Of a DNA stretch of 64,000 bases, positions 35,927 through 45,069 are shown in pieces. The stretch is from Chloroflexota bacterium. Lineage in GTDB: Bacteria > Chloroflexota > Anaerolineae > Aggregatilineales > Phototrophicaceae. The notes beneath the pieces were generated by a model, which was given only the letters and a program-made list of their open reading frames with translations, did not search any database and was not told the origin of the DNA. The stretch's first letter is position 1. Every line of letters begins with the position of its first letter. The translations under genes were made by a program, and so were the position numbers. The DNA lies in NCBI GenBank assembly GCA_020161935.1, contig JAIUNI010000001.1:1178001-1242000 (forward strand). Direction: 5' to 3'.

Positions 35927-37810
35927 TTATTCGTCATCCCACTCGTCAGTACCACGTCCGCCTTTACGACGGCGCTTGGCAATAACTTGGCCGATTTCCT
36001 CGTCGAAAATAAGCTGACGACGTTGCAGACGTTCTTTCTTCTTCTTGCTCTTTTCCTTCGAAACAGGCTTTCCGTCAGCCAGTTCAACGTCTTCTTCGTC
36101 ACCTTCATCTTCGGTGTATGTAACGGCTGGCTTCTCTTTCCAAGCGGCGGCTGGTTTCGCAGGCTGTGGTGCTTCGATAGGCAGGTCTTCGTCGCCGAAT
36201 GCGCCTGACGGAACCACATCATCCTCAGATTCTGCCACTTGCTCGTCCACCGGAATAACTTCGGCTTCCACCACAGAATCAGTTTCAGCCTCCGGTGCAG
36301 CGACCGCATCATCTTCGGGGATAACAATCTTATCCAAAGCAGCTTGCACGCGCATCAGCGAGTCGTCGGGCAAGTCCTTAAGCAGGTATCGTAAGCGATC
36401 TTCATCAATCAGGAACCGCCACATAATTTCGCCGACATTTTCCAGCGGTTGCAGCATTTCAATGATGCTGTCCGGCAGTTCCAACGAAGTGATGGGCAGT
36501 GTGAATGCACGCTGCGGCAGTGTCGCCTTAACAGCGTTGATTTCCGCCACACGCGCTTGGCGAGCCGCATCACGACGGGCCAGCAAACGACGTTCAACAA
36601 CATCGGCGAACCGCGCCAGCGTGTTGTATTCTTCTGGCATAACCGTCTTGTTGGCGTTCTTCTTTTCGATAATGCGTTGGACATCTTCGACCATCGAAGC
36701 ACTTTGCACTTTGAGGTCGCCCAACGCCGGATTATCCAGATTATTCAAGGCATCCGCGACGGCCTCAGTAACGCTCTTGATGTCGATTCGCCAACCAGTC
36801 AGCTTCGCCGCCAAACGGGCATTCTGTCCTTCGCGACCAATCGCCAATGACAACTGGTCATCAGGCACAATCACAACCGCCGTGCGCCCTGCATCTGGGT
36901 CATCTTCCAAGTAGACACCACTCACCCGCGATGGGCTGAGTGCCTTAGCAATAAATTGTTCCTGATTCGGATTCCACTCGATGACATCAATCTTTTCGTC
37001 GTGGAGTTCCTTCACGATATTTTGGATACGAATACCGCGCATACCCACACATGCACCGACAGGATCAATACCCTCTTGCAGCGCCGCGACGGCCACCTTC
37101 GACCGGTAACCAGCCTCACGCGCAATATTCTTGATCTCGACCTGACCGTTATAGATTTCCGGTACTTCGTATTCCAACAACCGCCGCAGCATATTGCGGT
37201 GGCTGCGGCTCACAATAATTTGTGGGCCACGGTTGCTGTTCTTAACTTCAAAGAGGTAAGCGCGAACTTTATCATGCGGTTTATAACGCTCGCCCGGAAT
37301 TTGTTGGTTACGGGGCATCATCGCCTCAGCACGACCGAGGCTCAGTGTAATCATTGATGCATTGACGCTCTGAACTGTACCGGTAATCAAGTCGCCTTCT
37401 CGGTCAATATATTCGTCATAAAGGGATTGACGCTCGGCTTCACGGATTTTTTGCAGAATAACCTGTTTTGCAGTTTGGGCAGCAATACGTCCAAACTTCT
37501 TGGTTGTTCCTTCAAGCTGAATCATGACAGTATCGCCAAGATTGCAGTCTGGATCAAAGTAACGTGCTTTCTCAAGCGTTACTTCGGTGTGGTCATCCAG
37601 CACATCTTCGACGACTTCTTTTTCAACAAATATACGAGCACGACCTGTATTGGGGTCAATTTTGACCTCAACAGCTTGCGCTGCACTCGCGCCTACATCC
37701 CGCCGGTACGCCGAAACCAGCGCGTTCTGCAACGCTTCCATAACCACGTCTCGTGGTAAGGAACGAAGTTCTGTAATTTCACCAAACGCGATCTCAAACT
37801 CGCTTTTCAT
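35927..37810 (-). CDS. nusA: Transcription termination/antitermination factor NusA, with charged C-terminal extension
   Basis: Binds RNA polymerase and nascent RNA, affecting pausing and termination. About 627 residues from the ATG at 37810. The N-terminal polymerase-binding domain begins [36 protein letters not shown]1 and two KH domains follow, with [29 protein letters not shown] and [24 protein letters not shown]. The last 130 residues or so are an acidic tail ([15 protein letters not shown] and similar) ending in basic [13 protein letters not shown] and GGRGTDEW. Upstream rimP, normally the operon's first gene, is absent; the envelope cluster lies there instead. Confidence 0.95.
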   Translation of the reverse strand: MKSEFEIAFGEITELRSLPRDVVMEALQNALVSAYRRDVGASAAQAVEVKIDPNTGRARIFVEKEVVEDVLDDHTEVTLEKARYFDPDCNLGDTVMIQLEGTTKKFGRIAAQTAKQVILQKIREAERQSLYDEYIDREGDLITGTVQSVNASMITLSLGRAEAMMPRNQQIPGERYKPHDKVRAYLFEVKNSNRGPQIIVSRSHRNMLRRLLEYEVPEIYNGQVEIKNIAREAGYRSKVAVAALQEGIDPVGACVGMRGIRIQNIVKELHDEKIDVIEWNPNQEQFIAKALSPSRVSGVYLEDDPDAGRTAVVIVPDDQLSLAIGREGQNARLAAKLTGWRIDIKSVTEAVADALNNLDNPALGDLKVQSASMVEDVQRIIEKKNANKTVMPEEYNTLARFADVVERRLLARRDAARQARVAEINAVKATLPQRAFTLPITSLELPDSIIEMLQPLENVGEIMWRFLIDEDRLRYLLKDLPDDSLMRVQAALDKIVIPEDDAVAAPEAETDSVVEAEVIPVDEQVAESEDDVVPSGAFGDEDLPIEAPQPAKPAAAWKEKPAVTYTEDEGDEEDVELADGKPVSKEKSKKKKERLQRRQLIFDEEIGQVIAKRRRKGGRGTDEWDDE

Positions 37811-37927
37811 AGACCCCTGACCATATCCCCCGTACAAGGGATAAACTGCTCATAAATTGGCACTAATCATACACGAAACATTCAAAAGAGGGTTGGAAAC
37901 AACGATGCAACATGCACAATAATGACG

Positions 37928-37950
37928 AAAAGTGGGGGTTGCCCACTTTT
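37928..37950 (-). terminator. Rho-independent terminator after the GT-NHL gene
   Basis: AAAAGTGGG / CCCACTTTT, 9 perfect pairs with a 5-base loop, closing the envelope cluster before nusA on the minus strand. Confidence 0.75.
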
Positions 37951-37998
37951 CTCACACACAAATATGGTAGCACAGAGTATCACAAATGACAAGACTTA

Positions 37999-40900
37999 CT
38001 ACCCCGCTGCTGTCACCTCTGGCGTGATCTCGATGATATTCGAATCCGGCACGATAATCTCGGCTGTTGCCTCGGCACCATCACCGACAGAGGCGTTTAC
38101 CCCGGACTGCTGCCCATCGACCGGTTGAACCACAATAGGCGTAGGGAACGGTGCAAATCGCAAGATACGCCCTCCTCCGGCATCCGCCACGTACACATTA
38201 CCGGCGCTATCCAATGCCACACCGCCAACGCTGTTCAGTTGTCCGGCATTTAGGTTAGTTGTCTCGCGGTTCAACTCGCCGAACGAACCAACACAGTTAC
38301 CATCGGTTCCATAGACAAGGATGCGCCCCGCATCTGGATCAGTGATGTAGATAAATCCACGTTGGCTGTCCAGTGCCATATATGGACGATTGCCTTGATC
38401 TTCCAACCACCCACGAACCTTGAAGCTGTTAAGCGATAAGCCGTCTGTACCGGTGAACGAAGTAACGGCCAAGCCATCCAATGTAAACACTGAGACGCGC
38501 TTGTTCCAATAATCCGTTACGTACAACAAATTATCGGGGCTAATGGTCACGCTGCTCGGTTCGTCCAACTGCCCGATTTCGCTACCAGCCGAGCCAATAT
38601 CACGCAGGTACTGTCCCGTACTGGTATACACGCGAATACGTTTGTTACCCGTATCAGCCACATAAACATTTTCTTGGCCGTCAACCGCAATACCGCGCGG
38701 TCCCCAGAAACTGTCAACCGGATCAGGCTGGGCATTATTACCAAATTCGCCGAGCTGTCCCCAACTGTTCAGGAACTTGCCATCCGGTGTAAACACTTGA
38801 ATACGGTAATTCCATGTGTCCGAGACATACACATTACCGCTCGGACCAATGGCGATACCACTTGGACGGTTGAATACACCACCGCTGTCTGCGCCGGACA
38901 TCATGCCGAAGTACGGATCGCCCTCGACATACAACTGTCCAAACTTGCCAAACGTCTTAAACAGCGTCCCATCTGGATTAAAGATCGAAACGCGATGGTT
39001 GAATTCTTCCGCCACATAAATTTGACCATCTGCATTCACGGCGATCTGTCGCGGATGATTCATCGGCAGCGTGTTAGCATCGCTAATCTGATAGGTTTGA
39101 TCTGCTTGGAGTGGCTGCCAATTCGCCGTACATTGGTTGGGTTGCAGCGCGTTAGAGGCCAACGCCGAACCGTCGCCAACACCCAAGTTCCAAACCTGCG
39201 CCGCAATATCCTTACGAATAAACACATACATCCGGTCAGCCACAGGCCATTTGGTCAGCGTAAAATCTTTCTGAAGCGCCGCTCCATAAGCCGTATAATC
39301 ACGCCGCCACCAAATATCCCACATGCCCTGACGAATAGCGGCAGAGGTTGGATTCGTAAGGTCAAACGTATTGATGATCCGGTCAGCCGTAAGACCGAAG
39401 TAGTCCTGCATCGGCCACCACATACGCGGATAATCAAACTGGTAGTAGGTATCCTCTAACGCGCTGACAGCCTTCGTCTTATTCTCATCACCCACGATAA
39501 CGATCATCGCGTCCTGCATATCACGCGGACTGGGGTTCTCACCGAGGAATTTTGCCGACCCCGCTGGGAAGTTACGGAAATACCACGCCCCCGGCCACGA
39601 AATCTTAAAGTCATAAGCGAACTTCAAGTCTAATCCGCCCGTAATCCGGCGGCTCAAATCTTCAATTTGCTGTTCAACCTGCTTATTCGCCGGTGCGCCA
39701 TGTGCATACACCAAAAATTCGGTCGCCAAATCATAATTGATGAAAGCAGCCATCCACGCGCTGCGGAACGTCAAGAACGAGAGGAAGATAAACGCGACGA
39801 CTGCAATCATGAAACGTAGTTGGGCAAAGCCGCTTTGAAGAACCAGTCGCCCAATGAAGTACAGGGCGACACCGCCAACGACAATGCCCGCTATCCACTG
39901 GAACATCTTGGTTAGCTGTGCCTGCTCAAGCCCGCCTACTCCGCCAAACACGAAGGGCGCGGCCAATTGCGCTCCAGCGACGATCACCAATGGTATTAGT
40001 AACAAATACTGCCAGTTATGCTTGAAGAAGGCCGCAAGGTCAATGCGTTCGAAATAACGCCCAAAATACCAACCTGCGAGGAAGATCATGGGCGTAGTCA
40101 TATGCGTACCCAACCACGGCATTTTCTCGCCGGCGAGGGTGTACGCAATCATATTGAAAACGGCCCACCAAGAGATAAAGATCAGAATCGGCATTCGCCC
40201 CAGCCACTCTTGTGGATCAGCGTTTCCTCGTCGTCGCAAAACAGGCACCGGCTCAACAGGAAGCGGGTTTTCAGCCGACTCAGCTTCCGGTGCTAGTGTC
40301 GAGAGGCTGGGTAATTCCTCACCACTGTAGGCGAGCGAGTCTGCGATCTTCCGCTGCTCACGAACGAGCAAACGTTCCCGACGGAAGCGCCAGAAGAAGG
40401 TCAGCCCCGTGAACATCGCTAAAATGCTGCCAATAATCGGCAAGAATTCGTAGAAGGGCAAAATCAAGCCCAGATAATAGTACTGAGGTTGGCTGCCGCG
40501 GCGTTCACTTTGCTGTTGTAACCAGTAACCGAGGCTGCCGAACATGCCCGTACCGATACCATACAAGTTTGTGAAAACGGTGGTGAAAAAGAACAAGAAA
40601 AGCGCGTGGAAAACAGCAACCGAAATCAACCAGCGCTTCGGGTTCCAAATCAACCCAATCGTGATTGAGATGAAAATGGCTGGCAGAACCGTTAATGAAA
40701 CAGCAGCGATTTGTGCGGAAACTTGGGTCAGGTCAAATGGGATGAATGGAAGAGCGTTTTGTACAGCGCTCGCTACGTCAACCAGAGAGGTAACATCCTT
40801 AGGGTGCATAGCCTTCATGATAAACGGTGTTGCCCACGGCAAAATCAACGTCACCATAATGACCATCAAATCGACTTCGGCGAAGCGCCGCATCTTTGTC

Positions 40901-42009
40901 CAGAAGCCCGAACGCCATAGATAAATCAGCACGCCGATCACCACAATTGCGCCTGCCCATTCAGCGTATAACGGCAGCGCCGAATAAGCGGGTACTTCAG
41001 CATCCTTTGGAATCTTAGATGCTTCTTCCACAATCAGCAGGACACCGGTGACCGCAACAATAAGGGCAAACATGGGCAGCAAATCAATGCGCGGCGAACG
41101 CCCTTCGCCCCGTCGTGCAGCCCACAACATCGGCCCGACGATCACAATCAGCATCGTAATTACAGCGGCAATCGACCACTTAACTAGACTGGCAAATTCA
41201 ACTGAACCCGATTGAGGGAAGGTAGGCACTACAGGGATAATCCCCAAAATCACATAAAAGATCAGTGCCGCAACACCACCGAGCAGCACCGTTACTGAGA
41301 GGAAATAGAAGAGGCTTCTACCCGGCAGCCGCCAATACTGCTGCCCTACCCTGACTAGCCAGTAGAGAAATAGAATCGCAAAGAAAATACCCAGATATAT
41401 AAAGGCAACTTCTTTAGTTGCCAAGCTCGCCAGCATCGCCGCTGAAAAGATATACAGCCACCGCGCCTTTCGCCGGAGGTTAAGCGGCCCATTAAGGTAC
41501 ATCAACGTACAGTACACCATGATGAGTGTAAAAAAGATCGACGGTGTATCTTCGCGAATGTAGCGGTTGTAATACAAGATCAACGGCGAAATGAGAAACA
41601 TAATCGAGGCAAGAATCGCCCCCCATCGCCCGATCCAACGCCGGAATAGTAAGGGGAACATCACCATCAAGATGCCCAACACAGCCGGGTAAATACGCGC
41701 CGTAAAGTCATTGTCGCCAAACAAGAAATAATCCAACGCCGTCATATGAAACAGAATCGGCCCGTGCATCAACGGCGTATGTTGGAAAATCCCATTCTTA
41801 TACAAATCCCACGAGAACTTAGTGTGCAAGCTCTCGTCATGGCTCATCGTACGGGTGCCTAAATCATAAAAGCGCGTAAATATTGCCAACAGGAGAATGA
41901 TGATATAAATCGTCGTCTCCCAATTAAGGGTGAACGATCTATTGAACCATCCCTCACTGGAACGGCCTTCCGAATAATTTATATTTTCAGGTTGTCTCGT
42001 TACGTCCAT
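37999..42009 (-). CDS. Giant GT-C-like membrane protein fused to NHL beta-propeller
   Basis: 1336 residues. The N-terminal two-thirds has about a dozen hydrophobic helices. A first external loop, THDESLHTKFSWDLYK-like (TMSHDESLHTKFSWDLY), carries the DE pair typical of lipid-sugar-dependent GT-C glycosyltransferases, and PLMHGPILFHMTALDYFLFG follows. It resembles the family TIGR03663 (Chloroflexi and archaea). From about residue 970 to 1290 are NHL-type repeats (HPRQIAVNADGQIYVAEEFNHRVSIFN; GPRGIAVDGQENVYVADTGNKRI and others), forming a beta-propeller outside the membrane. A Val/Asp/Gln-rich tail ends it. The fusion suggests the extracellular propeller binds the acceptor or glycan. It lies 12 bases after the anti-sigma gene. 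Confidence 0.83.
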   Translation of the reverse strand: MDVTRQPENINYSEGRSSEGWFNRSFTLNWETTIYIIILLLAIFTRFYDLGTRTMSHDESLHTKFSWDLYKNGIFQHTPLMHGPILFHMTALDYFLFGDNDFTARIYPAVLGILMVMFPLLFRRWIGRWGAILASIMFLISPLILYYNRYIREDTPSIFFTLIMVYCTLMYLNGPLNLRRKARWLYIFSAAMLASLATKEVAFIYLGIFFAILFLYWLVRVGQQYWRLPGRSLFYFLSVTVLLGGVAALIFYVILGIIPVVPTFPQSGSVEFASLVKWSIAAVITMLIVIVGPMLWAARRGEGRSPRIDLLPMFALIVAVTGVLLIVEEASKIPKDAEVPAYSALPLYAEWAGAIVVIGVLIYLWRSGFWTKMRRFAEVDLMVIMVTLILPWATPFIMKAMHPKDVTSLVDVASAVQNALPFIPFDLTQVSAQIAAVSLTVLPAIFISITIGLIWNPKRWLISVAVFHALFLFFFTTVFTNLYGIGTGMFGSLGYWLQQQSERRGSQPQYYYLGLILPFYEFLPIIGSILAMFTGLTFFWRFRRERLLVREQRKIADSLAYSGEELPSLSTLAPEAESAENPLPVEPVPVLRRRGNADPQEWLGRMPILIFISWWAVFNMIAYTLAGEKMPWLGTHMTTPMIFLAGWYFGRYFERIDLAAFFKHNWQYLLLIPLVIVAGAQLAAPFVFGGVGGLEQAQLTKMFQWIAGIVVGGVALYFIGRLVLQSGFAQLRFMIAVVAFIFLSFLTFRSAWMAAFINYDLATEFLVYAHGAPANKQVEQQIEDLSRRITGGLDLKFAYDFKISWPGAWYFRNFPAGSAKFLGENPSPRDMQDAMIVIVGDENKTKAVSALEDTYYQFDYPRMWWPMQDYFGLTADRIINTFDLTNPTSAAIRQGMWDIWWRRDYTAYGAALQKDFTLTKWPVADRMYVFIRKDIAAQVWNLGVGDGSALASNALQPNQCTANWQPLQADQTYQISDANTLPMNHPRQIAVNADGQIYVAEEFNHRVSIFNPDGTLFKTFGKFGQLYVEGDPYFGMMSGADSGGVFNRPSGIAIGPSGNVYVSDTWNYRIQVFTPDGKFLNSWGQLGEFGNNAQPDPVDSFWGPRGIAVDGQENVYVADTGNKRIRVYTSTGQYLRDIGSAGSEIGQLDEPSSVTISPDNLLYVTDYWNKRVSVFTLDGLAVTSFTGTDGLSLNSFKVRGWLEDQGNRPYMALDSQRGFIYITDPDAGRILVYGTDGNCVGSFGELNRETTNLNAGQLNSVGGVALDSAGNVYVADAGGGRILRFAPFPTPIVVQPVDGQQSGVNASVGDGAEATAEIIVPDSNIIEITPEVTAAG

Positions 42010-42021
42010 TAAGTCCTCAAA

Positions 42022-42519
42022 TCAGGGTGTACTGATGGCATCTAACGTCAAAGTTACGGGTGGGCGGGCGGGAGCCGGTGTCTGTTGAATATCGAAAGCA
42101 ACAGAAACACTCTCCTGCGTGGCAGCCGTCCCATCCGGCGTTATACGAACTAAAGGTGGTGGTTGGGTAGGCGGTTCGGCAAATACATGATTACTTTTCC
42201 CAATAGCAAATGGTAGCAGAACCAAAACCGTCACAATCAGCATCACCATACCATACCGCATCGAATAGCGGGAGGTCGTACGGCGCGTCTTTTCCGCTTG
42301 CGTCGCCCGCCAAACCTGCTCAAAAGCAGGCGGCTTTCCGTCACTCATCTTGGGTACGACGCGCTTCAATTCAACGATCAACTGTTTGCGCTGATTATAC
42401 GCAGCGTAACAGGTTTCACACTGATCAATATGTTTTGCGACCTGCCGGTGCAAACGCGGCGTTAATTCACGCCGAATATAAGAGTCGATGTTCCTTTGTG
42501 TTTGTTGGCAAGAAATCAT
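42022..42519 (-). CDS. Zinc-finger anti-sigma factor (one TM helix)
   Basis: 165 residues. The N-terminal domain has H30-x3-C34-x2-C37 in KHIDQCETCYAAY, the zinc-binding ASD motif of anti-sigma factors; an extra Cys 4 is near the start. One hydrophobic helix at about 89-107 (YGMVMLIVTVLVLLPFAIG) anchors it in the membrane. The 58-residue exterior segment is Pro/Thr-rich (EPPTQPPPLVRI), with no recognised sensor domain. It overlaps the sigma factor by 4 bases (ATGA), so translation is coupled and it very likely inhibits that sigma factor. Confidence 0.9.
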   Translation of the reverse strand: MISCQQTQRNIDSYIRRELTPRLHRQVAKHIDQCETCYAAYNQRKQLIVELKRVVPKMSDGKPPAFEQVWRATQAEKTRRTTSRYSMRYGMVMLIVTVLVLLPFAIGKSNHVFAEPPTQPPPLVRITPDGTAATQESVSVAFDIQQTPAPARPPVTLTLDAISTP

Positions 42520-43112
42520 GATGACAATTCAACACCCAATAAAGAATCCAACAATGAGTCGCCCGCTGGTTGCAAAACCGTTCGTAGCTGTTCATGCGCT
42601 AAACGAACACGGCTCTCAGCCGTTTTCTGTGGGCAGCCAATCACATCCGCCATTTCCCGAAAGGTCAAATTGTGACCATAACGCAAGATGACAGCCTCAC
42701 GCAAACGCGGGGAAAGTGAACTGAGTGCCACTTCAATCGCCGCTTTGGCATCATGATCCGCCAACCGTGCCTCTGGCGCATCTGAATGTGGTGCTGGTAA
42801 ATCCAGTGACAGTAGACCAGCGATATTCCACCAGCGACCACGCCGATACAAATTCCGGCAGCGGCTGAGTGCAATCGTATACAACCATGTCTTAAAGGAT
42901 GCCCGTGAAGAATCGTACCGGTGCAAATTCTTAAATCCGTACACAAACGACTCTTGCATCACGTCTTCGGCATCTTGGCGGTTCATCAGCAAACCATAGC
43001 ATAAGCGGTATATGCTTGGCGCACACAACTCATAGAGTGCCTCAAAGCCTGATTGGTCACCCGACAAACACTGCCGAATGACAACAGCTATTTCATCTGT
43101 TTGCTGATTCAT
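42516..43112 (-). CDS. ECF sigma factor
   Basis: RNA polymerase sigma factor of about 198 residues from the ATG at 43112, with GGA six bases upstream. Region 2 (about 25-95) contains YRLCYGLLMNRQDAEDVMQESFVYGFKNLHRYD and the helix SFKTWLYTIALSRCRNLYRRGRWW. Region 4 (about 130-182) contains LSPRLREAVILRYGHNLTFREMADVIGCPQKTAESRVRLAHEQLR. Sigma-70 regions 1 and 3 are missing, as in ECF factors. Together with the anti-sigma it is embedded among membrane glycosyltransferases. Its promoter was not identified in the 62 bases separating it from the upstream gene. Confidence 0.93.
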   Translation of the reverse strand: MNQQTDEIAVVIRQCLSGDQSGFEALYELCAPSIYRLCYGLLMNRQDAEDVMQESFVYGFKNLHRYDSSRASFKTWLYTIALSRCRNLYRRGRWWNIAGLLSLDLPAPHSDAPEARLADHDAKAAIEVALSSLSPRLREAVILRYGHNLTFREMADVIGCPQKTAESRVRLAHEQLRTVLQPAGDSLLDSLLGVELSS

Positions 43113-43174
43113 AAACAATCCATTTCTATTTCATGGTGTCAAGCATACATATACACAAGAAAATAAACTATTCC

Positions 43175-45034
43175 TTACTGCACATCCAAAGCGCTAACAC
43201 CATTGTAAATATCTTGCCGCAGCCACAATGTTACCGCATCGTTGGGGAGGTGTCCGGTTAACGTGCGGCGTTGCAGCCACCACGCAGGGAAATTTAACAG
43301 CGTGACATTACGAAAATCCCAGCCATTCGTGATCGCCACCGTTTGCCCCACGTATGCACTGCCCAAATCGGGGTCAGTAAACGTCGAAGGCAATAAGACA
43401 ACGCCCTGCCCTCGTGCCGCAGTCGCATCCGTCACAAAAGTCGTGTTCGGGAAATCGCGCAGCAGCCACGCCACAACACCATCATCGGGTGCAAAAGCGG
43501 TTATAGCTAACTCAGGAAAACCGGAAGTCTCGCGATCCGCCAATTCTAAAAGCGTCTGGCGGAGTTGTATCGTCCGGTTACTCGTGGGGTTGCGGTTCCA
43601 AAACTCAATAGCACTCTCGGAATTATTGACGGCTATCTGCCAACCTGCCCCAATGCCCGTAATCATCGCAAAAGCCAGTACGCCTAAAATACCACCGCGA
43701 ACGGCTGTCCCTTCGCCCCACTCACTAGAAGCCAAGAAATATCCGATCAAAACAAGGAGTATCGCGATAACAATACCAATCAAGTTTTGCGGATTGATAT
43801 TGACCTGCTGGATTTCAACCGCAGGCGTTGTCAGCAGCGACCGCCCAATCGCTTGGGCATGTACGCTAATCATAGCTGCCAGCGCCCCCACAACTAGCGC
43901 GATAAGCCATCGACTCCACGGTGGTGCAAAAAAGCGTTCACCCCCCACAACCAAGTTCACGACAAGGCGGCTAGCCAGCCCAACAAGCGGTATCACGAGC
44001 CACAACGCATGTTCAGGGCGTGTACCCGCATATAGAAAAGCGAGGCCGAGGCTAAAGATAAACCAGCCGAGTAGGAAGCGATCTTCCCATCCAATATCAT
44101 CCCTTGTAATCACCACGAACGCCGCAACCAAACCCAATATCACCAACAGCGGTTCATAGAAAATGGTGGTCAGTACGGCAAAAAACGGTGGCAGATAAGG
44201 TTGAGAGGTGGTCAGTCCTCGCAAACTTGCACCGAGCAGCTCACCAACACTGCTAACGCCTGCTGGATAGAACATGAATAAGGTACTAGCCAGAAAAACA
44301 ACCAGAATAGCGATTGGGACAGTTTTACCCCACGGCCAGTTACTTAATCGTCCTGCCGAAACTGTTTCTTGTGACGGAGTATCCACATCAAACACATTTC
44401 GTCGCATCCAGATCAGAAACAAACCTGCCAAAGCAAGCGTAGCTAAAACAAACACGCCGGTGGGTTCAGTCAAAAAGACCACCGCCCCCGCGCAGATTGT
44501 GGCAAGCAATGCAAAGCGGGTTCTGCCATGAAGGTGAAATTGCCAAATGCCCCACAATCCGGCAACCACCGCTAAATACGTCCATACAACTGGACTATCC
44601 ATGCGTCCGGTTGCGAGCATCGTCGGGGAAAAAGCCAGCAGCAGCACCATAATCAAGGTGCGTGTTTTCCCAAACAAACTGCTAAACAACGATGGTGAAA
44701 GCACCAGCAGTACACTCGCAATCACAGTCAGGATTCGCGCCGAAAACTCACTCGGCCCCAACACACTGAATGATAGATAGTGGAGCGCAAAGCCGATAGG
44801 GCTTTCCGGTACGATTGCAGTACCCGCCGCTTCAGGGTAAACGACGCGCCACGCCGCAAGAGCCTGCCGTGACTCTTGAGTCGTCAACGGCACAACATCA
44901 AGTTGAGCAACTCGCAGCACCAATGCCAACAAACCTACAATCAGGTAAATGACGACTTCACGTTGCACCGTCAGCCCTTGAGGGAAGAAACGTCCTGACG
45001 CGCGAACATTTTCAAATGACTGTATCGAATCCAT
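43175..45034 (-). CDS. GT39-like membrane glycosyltransferase
   Basis: 619 residues with 11 or so hydrophobic helices and a GT-C layout. The first helix (REVVIYLIVGLLALVLRVAQL) is followed by external loop PLTTQESRQALAAWRVV, where the usual DE pair of the PMT/ArnT group is QE. LTEPTGVFVLATLALAGLF is one of several intramembrane segments. The C-terminal soluble domain (from about residue 460) ends RRTLTGHLPNDAVTLWLRQDIYN. Donor and acceptor cannot be read off; polyprenyl-phosphate sugar is the family norm. It lies 36 bases after the DUF2298 gene. Confidence 0.78.
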   Translation of the reverse strand: MDSIQSFENVRASGRFFPQGLTVQREVVIYLIVGLLALVLRVAQLDVVPLTTQESRQALAAWRVVYPEAAGTAIVPESPIGFALHYLSFSVLGPSEFSARILTVIASVLLVLSPSLFSSLFGKTRTLIMVLLLAFSPTMLATGRMDSPVVWTYLAVVAGLWGIWQFHLHGRTRFALLATICAGAVVFLTEPTGVFVLATLALAGLFLIWMRRNVFDVDTPSQETVSAGRLSNWPWGKTVPIAILVVFLASTLFMFYPAGVSSVGELLGASLRGLTTSQPYLPPFFAVLTTIFYEPLLVILGLVAAFVVITRDDIGWEDRFLLGWFIFSLGLAFLYAGTRPEHALWLVIPLVGLASRLVVNLVVGGERFFAPPWSRWLIALVVGALAAMISVHAQAIGRSLLTTPAVEIQQVNINPQNLIGIVIAILLVLIGYFLASSEWGEGTAVRGGILGVLAFAMITGIGAGWQIAVNNSESAIEFWNRNPTSNRTIQLRQTLLELADRETSGFPELAITAFAPDDGVVAWLLRDFPNTTFVTDATAARGQGVVLLPSTFTDPDLGSAYVGQTVAITNGWDFRNVTLLNFPAWWLQRRTLTGHLPNDAVTLWLRQDIYNGVSALDVQ

Positions 45035-45069
45035 AATTCAACTCAATTCTTACTGCAATCGATACCGCC

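Noticed and set aside
35600..36208. A 202-residue plus-strand frame across ylxR and the end of nusA
   Set aside because: Opposes two well-identified genes and shows no family signature.
36045..36914. A 289-residue Ser/Thr-rich plus-strand frame inside nusA
   Set aside because: Low-complexity shadow of the acidic NusA tail; the minus strand is clearly coding.
38674..39459. A 261-residue plus-strand frame inside the GT-NHL gene
   Set aside because: Antisense shadow of the NHL repeats; no start signal or recognisable domain.
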